Below are positions 16,322-24,800 of a DNA stretch of 64,000 nucleotides, piece after piece. This DNA comes from Paenibacillus sp. NAIST15-1 (GTDB taxonomy: Bacteria > Bacillota > Bacilli > Paenibacillales > Paenibacillaceae): NCBI RefSeq assembly GCF_001894745.1, contig NZ_BBYF01000014.1:62001-126000 (forward strand), written 5' to 3'. The notes under the pieces are model-generated. The model made no database searches. It was given only the letters and a program-made list of their open reading frames with translations, and had not been told where the DNA came from. Position numbers and translations under genes: made by a program. The first letter of the stretch is position 1, and each line of letters begins with the position of its first letter.

Positions 16322-17314
16322 ATGCAGAGGGACTTGAATCTCGTTCAGGCAATAAATGAGACCTTGGATTTGTTATTGGCCGAAGATGACAAGGTACTTC
16401 TCCTAGGACAAGATATCGGTAAAAATGGCGGTGTCTTCCGTGTGACCGAAAACTTGTTTCATAAGTATGGTGATCAGCGCGTAGTAGACACTCCTTTGTC
16501 TGAAGCCGGTATAGTAGGTTGTGGAATTGGTTTGGCGTTGAATGGTCTTAAACCCATTGTCGAAATCGAATTTTTGGGATTTATCTATCCTGCCTTAGAA
16601 CAAATCTTGTCACATCTCTCAAGACTGCGTATGCGGACACAAGGCAAATATGAAGTTCCGTTAATCATAAGAGCTCCCTTTGGGGCTGGGGTACGTGCTC
16701 CTGAGCTGCATTCGGAGAGCATTGAGTCTCTTTTTTTCCAATCACCAGGGTTAAAAGTCGTCATACCTAGCAACCCCTATGATGCCAAAGGTCTTCTTAT
16801 TGCTGCGGCAGAAGGCAATGATCCCGTCATTTTTCTAGAGCCTATGAAAATTTATCGCAGCGTGCGTCATCCTGTACCACAGCATCGATATTCGGTTCCA
16901 CTTGGTAAGGCGAACGTTATGAAAGAAGGAACAGATATCACAGTTATCTCTTGGGGCTCCATGGTTTGGAATGTGGTTCAAGCGGCGGAGCTGCTTGAGA
17001 AGTCCCACGGCATTCGTCTGGAAATTGTGGATCTTCGTACCTTGTATCCGTTTGATATCGAGACGATTCAGGAATCCGTAAGAAAAACGCAGCGGGCCGT
17101 GATCGTACACGAGGCTCCATTGACAGGTGGTGTAGGAGCAGAACTTGTCGCTGTGATCCAGGAGCGAATGTTCAGTAATTTGAAATCTCCAGTAAAGCGA
17201 ATCACGGGATTCGACGTTCCCATCCCTCAATTTTCAATCGAAGATTATTATCTGCCGTCTACCGACAGAATTGTTCATGAAATCGAACAAATGCTAGTTT
17301 CACTGGAGAGGTGA
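16322..17314 (+). CDS. 2-oxoacid dehydrogenase E1 beta subunit
   Basis: 330 residues, transketolase central and C-terminal domains. LLGQDIGKNGGVFRVTENLFHKYG near residue 26, DTPLSEAGIVGCGIGLAL and RAPFGAGVRAPELHSES (active-site His region near 130) are textbook E1 beta. It pairs with the preceding alpha subunit as a heterotetramer. Start 16322 (MQRDLN) has CGGAGGG upstream; a longer frame begins inside the alpha gene and has no site. Six bases separate it from E2. Confidence 0.92.
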   Translation: MQRDLNLVQAINETLDLLLAEDDKVLLLGQDIGKNGGVFRVTENLFHKYGDQRVVDTPLSEAGIVGCGIGLALNGLKPIVEIEFLGFIYPALEQILSHLSRLRMRTQGKYEVPLIIRAPFGAGVRAPELHSESIESLFFQSPGLKVVIPSNPYDAKGLLIAAAEGNDPVIFLEPMKIYRSVRHPVPQHRYSVPLGKANVMKEGTDITVISWGSMVWNVVQAAELLEKSHGIRLEIVDLRTLYPFDIETIQESVRKTQRAVIVHEAPLTGGVGAELVAVIQERMFSNLKSPVKRITGFDVPIPQFSIEDYYLPSTDRIVHEIEQMLVSLER

Positions 17315-17320
17315 GCCGTT

Positions 17321-18418
17321 ATGAAGTATGAATTTTATTTTCCGGAACTTGGTGAAGGACTTTTTGAAGGATATATTGTAGCCTATCTCGTCAAAGAAGG
17401 AGAACACGTCGTTGAGGATCAGCCGCTTGTAGAAGTCCAGACGGATAAGGTGACAACTGTGCTTCCTTCACCGGTTGCAGGGGTAATTGACAAACTGCCT
17501 TATCATCCTGGAGATGTCGTCACAGTTAACGATGTAATCATTGTCATTGATCACGGGAAGGGGGCAGCGTCAGACGCAGTAAATTTCGAGTGGTTAACAA
17601 TGGACGCGACGAAGGGAAAGAAGGCTGCATGGAATGATTTTGGCATCAACCTAGGTGCCTATCCGAACGTAGTCGTGGACAATTCGCACGATGATTCGAT
17701 TGTAACAATGACCTCCATGCGCAAGGAAATAGCGAATATTGTTACCAAATCAGTGCAAACCATTCCTCATGTAACGGTTTATGCAGAGGCGGATATTACA
17801 AATCTGCTCATGCATAAGCAAAGATTACAGATGAATCATGGCGTACGCTTCACATTGACACCAATCTTTTTGAAAGCATTATCTCTAACGCTAGGCCAAT
17901 ATCCGTTGTTTAACGCTCATGAGCATAACGGTTCATTGAAGCTCTTTCCAGCTCATAACATTGGGATTGCGGTGGACACGAACGACGGAGTCGTTATTCC
18001 TAATATTAAACAGGTGAATGAAAAACCAGTTGATGCATTGGCTGACGAGATTAATGATCTCATCGAGAGAGCAAGGTCAAGAAAATTGTTATTTACAGAT
18101 TCACGAGAGGGAACAATTACAATTAGTAATGTGGGAGCAATAGGGGGAGGCTTCGCAACGCCAATTATTTTTTATCCCCAAGTTGCTATTGTTGCCTTAT
18201 ATCGTGCGGATAAAAAAGCAGTTGTCACCGAGAATGACGAGATTGTCGTTAGAAAAATGCTTCCGATTACGTTAACGTTCGATCATCGTTTCTTTGATGG
18301 TGCAGACGGACTCCGATTCATCAATACCTTTAAGGCTAATCTAGAGAGTCAATATGAAATATATTTGGATGAACTCCATTTTCACAGCGTAACGTCTAAT
18401 TCCTCATTAAACGAATAA
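17321..18418 (+). CDS. 2-oxoacid dehydrogenase E2-like acyltransferase with degenerate linker domain
   Basis: 365 residues, shorter than typical E2 (about 430 or more). Lipoyl domain 1-80 with the lipoylated Lys in VQTDKVTT (K43). Catalytic acyltransferase domain ~128-355 with the active-site FDHRFFDG (His ~322). The ~48 residues between them, where the peripheral-subunit-binding domain belongs, hold only a faint remnant (AAWNDFGINLGAYPN) without the usual RRLA...GTGxGGRI pattern. Binding of E1 or E3 may therefore be non-standard. With no E3 gene alongside, an acyl transfer to a carrier protein instead of CoA is a possible role (compare NapB/NapD-type systems), but housekeeping E3 could also serve. 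Confidence 0.88.
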   Translation: MKYEFYFPELGEGLFEGYIVAYLVKEGEHVVEDQPLVEVQTDKVTTVLPSPVAGVIDKLPYHPGDVVTVNDVIIVIDHGKGAASDAVNFEWLTMDATKGKKAAWNDFGINLGAYPNVVVDNSHDDSIVTMTSMRKEIANIVTKSVQTIPHVTVYAEADITNLLMHKQRLQMNHGVRFTLTPIFLKALSLTLGQYPLFNAHEHNGSLKLFPAHNIGIAVDTNDGVVIPNIKQVNEKPVDALADEINDLIERARSRKLLFTDSREGTITISNVGAIGGGFATPIIFYPQVAIVALYRADKKAVVTENDEIVVRKMLPITLTFDHRFFDGADGLRFINTFKANLESQYEIYLDELHFHSVTSNSSLNE

Positions 18419-18572
18419 TATTTATGGAATGACACCCTTGAATTAGAATACTTTCCCATCCAATCCAACATCCAAGACATTCATTTACATACATTTGCAA
18501 AAGAGACCTAAGGGTGCCTCACTTGATTAACTTACCGAATATCGCTGACATCTGGAATAGGAACGAAATGTA

Positions 18573-18618
18573 GTTTGACTTTTTCCATCTCCCTAGGAAA
18601 TTGGGAAGCGAGTCAAAC
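18573..18618 (+). other. Intergenic RNA hairpin before the ABC exporter genes
   Basis: GTTTGACT (18573-18580) and AGTCAAAC (18611-18618) are exact inverted repeats. Inside them TTTCC pairs with GGAAA. No T-run follows, so this is not a simple terminator. It could be a regulatory or processing structure in the mRNA. The rest of 18,419-18,656 shows only a weak CACCCTT/AAGGGTG repeat. Confidence 0.5.
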
Positions 18619-18656
18619 CCAAATTCAAAAATATGCTATGAGGAGATGTAAGAAGA

Positions 18657-19361
18657 GTGAAAAATCTGATCGAATTCAGAAACGTAACAAAAGAATATAA
18701 AGTAGGGGAAGTACCGATCAAGGCTTTGGCTGGTGTTGATTTTTCCATAGCAGAAGGGGAGTTCGTTGTTGTTCTAGGTGCCAGCGGCGCCGGAAAAAGT
18801 ACGATTCTGAATATCCTTGGCGGCATGGATACGGCTTCTACTGGACAAGTGCTTGTTGGCAATCAAGAAATCACGAAGTTGAGCGAGAAAAAATTAACTG
18901 ATTACCGTGCCGAGAAGGTTGGCTTTGTATTTCAATTTTATAACTTAATTCCGAATTTGAATGCGCTAGAAAATGTTGAATTTGCCACGGAAGTATGTAA
19001 AAACCATCTGGATGCAAAAGATGTGTTATCCAAGGTTGGATTAAAAGACCGCATCAAAAACTTTCCTTCCCAACTATCTGGAGGAGAACAACAACGCGTA
19101 GCGATCGCGCGAGCCGTTGCGAAGAATCCGTTGCTCTTACTGTGTGATGAGCCGACTGGGGCATTAGATTATGTGACAGGCAAAGCCGTGTTAAAGCTTC
19201 TTCAAGATTTGAACAAAGAAACGAAGAAGTGCGTGGTCTTGGTCACGCATAACTCTGCAATTGCTCCTATGGCGGACAAAATAATAAAGGTAAAGAGCGG
19301 GATGATCGAGAGCGTGACGATCAATCAGGACAAACAGAATGTTGAAGGGATCGAGTGGTAA
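18657..19361 (+). CDS. ABC transporter ATP-binding protein (MacB/LolD type)
   Basis: 234 residues. Walker [10 protein letters not shown] near residue 41, signature [14 protein letters not shown] near 140, Walker [13 protein letters not shown] near 160, H-loop VLVTHN near 197. This is the LolD/MacB/FtsE-like subgroup that pairs with FtsX-fold permeases. GTG start with AGGAG 11 bases upstream. The stop overlaps the permease start (TAATG), so the two are translationally coupled. Likely exports the operon product or provides self-protection; inferred from position. Confidence 0.93.
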   Translation: MKNLIEFRNVTKEYKVGEVPIKALAGVDFSIAEGEFVVVLGASGAGKSTILNILGGMDTASTGQVLVGNQEITKLSEKKLTDYRAEKVGFVFQFYNLIPNLNALENVEFATEVCKNHLDAKDVLSKVGLKDRIKNFPSQLSGGEQQRVAIARAVAKNPLLLLCDEPTGALDYVTGKAVLKLLQDLNKETKKCVVLVTHNSAIAPMADKIIKVKSGMIESVTINQDKQNVEGIEW

Positions 19362-21688
19362 TGATGAAGTTATTTCTAAAATTACTCAGAGATATCAAAC
19401 AATCGATCGGACAATTTCTCGCGTTTGTGTTGGTTATCGCAGTGGGCGCTTTTTTCTATGCAGGCTTGTTCACGTTAAGCGGTAATCTTAGCGATTATAC
19501 GAAGGCTTACTATACGGCACATAATTTAAGCGATTTGAATGTTTACTACGATCACATATCTAAGCAGGATGTCACAAATTTAAGCGAAAACCAGGGGATT
19601 AACAAAATCGAAGCACGGTACACCTTGGATGCAACACAAGTTTTTGAAAATTTGAAGGCTGCAATCAAAATTCACTCGATTCCCGCTAATAATGAAATTA
19701 ACACACCTACAGTCATTGAGGGCCGAATTCCGTCAGGAGCGGATGAGGTCTTGCTCGATTCCCATTATGCTAAAGAGCATAAGTACCAAGTCGGTTCTCA
19801 AATTCATCTCAGCGTGAATGACAATCCGATGACATTCACCATTAGCGGCTTGGGCGAAAACGTGGAGTATGTGAAAAAGAACGAAATTCAAGATCATAAA
19901 TCCTCTGGAGTGGCCTATATAGCAGAAGCTGCTATTCCACGAATTGCAGGCAGTTTAACCTACAATGAAATCTTGGTTGATGCGAAGGAAGGTTACGATA
20001 TTGACCAATTGGGCCAAACCATTAAAGCGCAATCCACAGAACTGACCTATGTGAACCAAGTCAGTAAAGAGCGCACATTCGGCTATTCCCAACTGAAGCA
20101 AACCATTCATAACAATAACTTAATGAGCAAGGTCATCCCGCTCGTTCTCTTTATTATCGAAGCGATTATTCTATTCCTCACCATGACGCGAATTATTGAT
20201 TCGCAGCGAAATCAAGTAGGTATCATGAAGGCGCTGGGTATAAAAAACCGAAACATCATGCTCCATTACATGGGCTACCCGGTACTTGTAGGGATTATAG
20301 GCTCCATTCTAGGCTGCATTGCTGCTTCAAGTATATTTATTCCATTAGTTAAGGCATCTAATGCTAAGGCCTACTCGCTGCCTGACATTGCCTTCTCTAT
20401 GTCCTTAACTTCCGTGATTCCTCCCATTCTTGTCTCTAGCGCGTTCGGAATCCTGTCCTGTTACTTAAGCGGCAGAGCCATCCTTCGAGAATGTGCAGCT
20501 CAGGCAATGCGCCCCAAACCACCTAAGAAGATGAAGAAGCTGCTCGTCGAAAGAATTCCAGGTATCTGGAGTAATATTTCTTATAACTACAAGCTCATCT
20601 TGAGAAATATATTTTTAAATAAACCAAAAGCAATCGCCAGCTCAGTTGGCGTGGTGGTGAGTACGGTATTGTTAATTACAGCTTTTGGTACAATGACATC
20701 TTTGCAAAAGGTTGCCGACCAAATTGAAAAGGTGAACACCTATGATTTAAGAGTCGATTACACGAAAGAAAGTGCCCCGAAGACGATGAAACTCCCCGCG
20801 GGCATTAAGAGCAGTTATGATTTATCCAACTTTTCCGTGGAATTCATAAAAGGAGACACTAAACAAAATGCTACGTTAATTGTTACAGAGAAAGAAAACA
20901 GTCTTATCCACTTCTTCGACGAAAAAGGCAATTCGATCGCTTTGAACGATAACGGTGTGCTGGTACCCCAATCGTATGCCAACAACTATCAGATTGCAGA
21001 AGGGGATAGCATTCAAATCAAGTTCACTTCGCCAGAGTTTGCCAACAAAACAGTTGAAATGAAGGTAGTACAAATATCCACCCAGTTTTCGAACCCTTCG
21101 TTCTATATTACGCCATCGTATTTGCAAAGCTTTGGCATCGAATACAAACCAACGTCGCTAGTAGTAGAATCAAGCAGCGCTTCAGACCTTCCTAGCGTTC
21201 GTCATTTCTTCGAACAAGATAAACAGGTAGATACGATTGCGGATAAGGCAGACTTGAAGAAATCCGCGCAATATATTTTGAAGCAAAATAGCTTTATTTT
21301 CATTATGTTTATTATCAGTGCCATCATACTTTCTTTTGGCGCAATCTATACGATATCCTCCATTAACATTTATGAGCGAAATCGTGAGCTGGCCACATTA
21401 AAGGTATTAGGCTATCCGAAGCCCAAAATAAACCGGCTTATCTTCTTCGAGAATATTATCCTTACCACCTTTGCGGTTATTATCGCGTTACCGATTAGTG
21501 GCTACATGTATACCCTTGTCGTGAAGGCGTTGTCCAGTGCCCATCAGCAAATTCCGAATCAATTAAACCTATTCGTCATGCTGATAGCGGTTATTCTTGC
21601 ATTCGTGCTTACTATTCTTTCAAGCTTACTGCTACGGAGAAAAGTATCACGAATCAATATGATTGAATCGTTGAAGAGTGTGGAGTAG
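19361..21688 (+). CDS. ABC transporter permease, FtsX-type, 2 x FtsX domains
   Basis: 775 residues. One N-terminal membrane helix (FLAFVLVIAVGAFFYAGLF), a large outside domain (about 40-250), three helices of the first FtsX domain (about 258-370), then a helix near 430, a second outside domain (about 450-640) and three final helices. DRQ-type motifs EVGIMKALGI-like (NQVGIMKALGI) and NRELATLKVLGY end each coupling region. This is the layout of bacitracin/macrolide-type exporters of Firmicutes. ATG 19361 overlaps the ATPase stop. It ends 4 bases before a strong terminator. Confidence 0.92.
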   Translation: MMKLFLKLLRDIKQSIGQFLAFVLVIAVGAFFYAGLFTLSGNLSDYTKAYYTAHNLSDLNVYYDHISKQDVTNLSENQGINKIEARYTLDATQVFENLKAAIKIHSIPANNEINTPTVIEGRIPSGADEVLLDSHYAKEHKYQVGSQIHLSVNDNPMTFTISGLGENVEYVKKNEIQDHKSSGVAYIAEAAIPRIAGSLTYNEILVDAKEGYDIDQLGQTIKAQSTELTYVNQVSKERTFGYSQLKQTIHNNNLMSKVIPLVLFIIEAIILFLTMTRIIDSQRNQVGIMKALGIKNRNIMLHYMGYPVLVGIIGSILGCIAASSIFIPLVKASNAKAYSLPDIAFSMSLTSVIPPILVSSAFGILSCYLSGRAILRECAAQAMRPKPPKKMKKLLVERIPGIWSNISYNYKLILRNIFLNKPKAIASSVGVVVSTVLLITAFGTMTSLQKVADQIEKVNTYDLRVDYTKESAPKTMKLPAGIKSSYDLSNFSVEFIKGDTKQNATLIVTEKENSLIHFFDEKGNSIALNDNGVLVPQSYANNYQIAEGDSIQIKFTSPEFANKTVEMKVVQISTQFSNPSFYITPSYLQSFGIEYKPTSLVVESSSASDLPSVRHFFEQDKQVDTIADKADLKKSAQYILKQNSFIFIMFIISAIILSFGAIYTISSINIYERNRELATLKVLGYPKPKINRLIFFENIILTTFAVIIALPISGYMYTLVVKALSSAHQQIPNQLNLFVMLIAVILAFVLTILSSLLLRRKVSRINMIESLKSVE

Positions 21689-21691
21689 TGA

Positions 21692-21734
21692 AAAAACAGC
21701 CTTACGTTCTCTGAGAACTGTAGGCTGTTTTTTT
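21692..21734 (+). terminator. Strong intrinsic terminator inside the operon
   Basis: AAAAACAGCCTTACGTTCT pairs with AGAACTGTAGGCTGTTTTTTT around a CTG loop and ends in seven T. It lies between the exporter genes and the first PKS gene with only ~80 bases to the next start and no clear promoter in between. Transcription of the PKS genes probably depends on antitermination. Confidence 0.88.
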
Positions 21735-21816
21735 ATATGCAGCAAGAGATTCTCGATCGTTAAGAAACCAACCAAGAAGCCAAGAAAGGAATCCTTTAAG
21801 GAGGAGATGAGACAAG

Positions 21817-24800
21817 ATGAGTGCAGAAAAATCCTTTACCAAACCTGAGATTACGGCGTATTTGGCAGAATTAGTGGAAGACATTTTGGATGAAAAAGTG
21901 GAGGATTACAACGAACCATTTATCAACTTGGGATTAGTCTCGGTTGACATTCCACTATTTACGAAAAAAGTGTCCATGCAATTTGGAATGGAAATCGAAG
22001 TTACATCGATTTTTGAGAACTCGAACATCAATCTGTATGCAGACTTCTTATACAACGCATTAAACCAATCAGATGCTTTTGCAGTGAGTAATGAGGATCT
22101 GGACGGTGCCTCGGATGGGCCTAATTCCGATGATGATGTTGCAATTGTCGGAATCAGCTGCCGCTTCCCAGGGGGAGCCAATAGTCCTGAGGAATATTGG
22201 GACGTGTTAATGAACGGAATTAATGGCATTTGTGATATGCCTGCAGATCGATGGGATGTTGATCACTATTTTAGCGATAACAAAGAAGAGCCTGGAAAGA
22301 TGTATTCCAGGAAGGGTGGATTTCTGAACATACCCATTGATCGATTTGACCCGAAATTTTTTAATATGTCACCCAAAGAAGCCAAGTCTCTGGATCCACA
22401 GCAGCGACTGCTGCTGGAACTGACGTGGGAGGCATTTGAAAATGGGGGCATCAATATTGCTCAGCATTACGGAAGCAACACGGGGGTATATATCGGAATC
22501 GCCGGAGAAGAGTATTCGTTCGGCCACTATAAATCGGGAGATTTAACTAAAATAGATGCCTACTCGCTTACTGGAACAACGTTCAGTACCGCTTGCGGCA
22601 GAATCTCCTACACGTTTGGGTTTGAAGGGCCTTCCTTCTGTGTGGACACCGCATGTTCTTCCTCTCTGACTGCACTTCATTTAGCCAGCAAAGCGATTAA
22701 ATCTGGTGAGGTAGATACCGCAGTCGTGGGTGCGGTGAATTTGATGATTTCACCTGCCGTTCATGTGTGCTTCTCCAAGCTGGAAGCCATATCTACCGAC
22801 GGACAAAGTAAAAGTTTCGATGCTGCAGCAAATGGATATGGTCGAGGTGAAGGCGGCGGGGTGTTGCTCTTAAAACGCCTGCGTGATGCCAAAAAGGATA
22901 ACGATAATATTCTTGGTATCGTAAGAGGAACCGCGATCAATCAAGATGGCAAGAGCAATGGATTAACGGCACCGAATGGGTTAGCTCAAGAAAAAGTAAT
23001 CACGAAAGCATTAAAAGAAGCAAGATTGAATTATTCCGATGTTGATTATATGGAAATGCACGGAACCGGTACTAAGCTTGGTGATCCGATTGAGGTGAAG
23101 GCCGTTGTCAATACCTATGGCAAAGATAGAGCTATGGACAATCCGCTTCAGATTGGTTCGGTGAAATCGAATATTGGGCATTTGGAAGCGGCAGCAGGAG
23201 TGGCTAGTATTATCAAGGTGCTATTAGCGTTCAAAAATGAGGTTATCCCTGCAAATTTGAACTTTAATGAACCTAACCCTTTTATTCCTTGGGAGAAATC
23301 ACCGGTTTCCGTTATTGCTGAAAATACAGCTTGGAAAAGCGAAGGTCGAGTAAGAAGGGTGGGCGTAAACGGTTTTGGCTTCGGAGGCTCCAATGCCCAC
23401 ATCATCTTGGAAGAGCCGCCTAAGAGAGAAGCGCCACAGACAAAAGATACTGATCCTATCACTATCGTAAAAATAGCTGCCAAAAGTGAAAAGGCATTAG
23501 TCGAAAATGTGAAAAGCAATCTTGCATATTTGAAGAGAAACCCTCAGATTGCGATCAACGATTTTGCGTATACCAATAATAAGGCCAAGGCTGATTTTGC
23601 TTACAGGCTTACGGTTACAGGTCAGAACCGAGAAGAGTTAGTGAACAGGCTGCAAGCCTACATAGATACGAACAACAAAGCGGGGATCTCCACGAGACAT
23701 CGTGAACACATCGATATGCATCAGGACACCAAGCTGGTGTTCTTGTTTACGGGACAAGGATCGCAGTACGTCGGCATGGGGAAGGAGTTGTACGAACATA
23801 ACCCTTCGTTCCAATTGGCTTTTGACCAATGTGATCGATTGTTTGAGCCGTATATCAATAAGTCGTTAGTAGAAATGATCTATAGCGATAAATATACCGG
23901 GAAAGATATTGCGAGAACCCTCTATGCACAGCCTTTAATCTTTTCAATCGAATATGCATTACTCAAGTTCTGGGAGCGTGTAGGGGTTACTCCTGGAATC
24001 GTGCTGGGCCACAGCATAGGGGAATATACTGCAGCAGTTGCCGCCGGAATCTTGACACTTGAGGACGCAGTGAAGCTGGTTGCGCTTCGCGGTCAACTGA
24101 TGGATTCAGCTCCGGGAGAGGGAGCAATGTCGGCTATTTACACAAGTAAGACTGTGGTCGAAGATCTGCTGAGAGGCTATGAGGGTAAGGTGTCTATTGC
24201 CCTGCATAATGCAGAAGAGAGTATCGTAATATCCGGAGAGCGGGATGCTGTTGAGGCAATCTCGACGGAAGCAGAGAACAGAAAAGTGAAAGTGAATCGA
24301 CTGCATGTATCCCATGCATTCCATTCTCACTTAATGATTCCGATATTGGAGCAATTTCGAGATGTTGCGCAGAATGAGGTGGAATTTAGAAGCAGTAGGC
24401 TGACCTATATATCGGCCACCCTCGGGAGAGCCGTGGAACAAGATGAAGTATTAGACGCCGACTACTGGACGAATCACATCAAGGATAAAGTCGATTTCTA
24501 CCATGCATTATCCCAATTACAGGATGCGCAAAACACCATTTTCCTCGAAATTGGAGCAAACAACACATTATGCTCGCTTGGCAAGCTCATCCTGAATAAA
24601 GAGCATCTGTTGTTGAACTCTCTTGATATGAAGAAAAATGCATGGGAGCAAATCATGCATTGCTTAGGGGAACTGTATTGCCATGGCGTATCGATCCTGT
24701 GGGAAGGGCTTGAGACATGCTTCAATCGTTCATACAATCGAGTAGCATTGCCTGCGTATGTGTTTGATCGGGAAGCTTCTTACTGGATGCAGCCAGTGTG

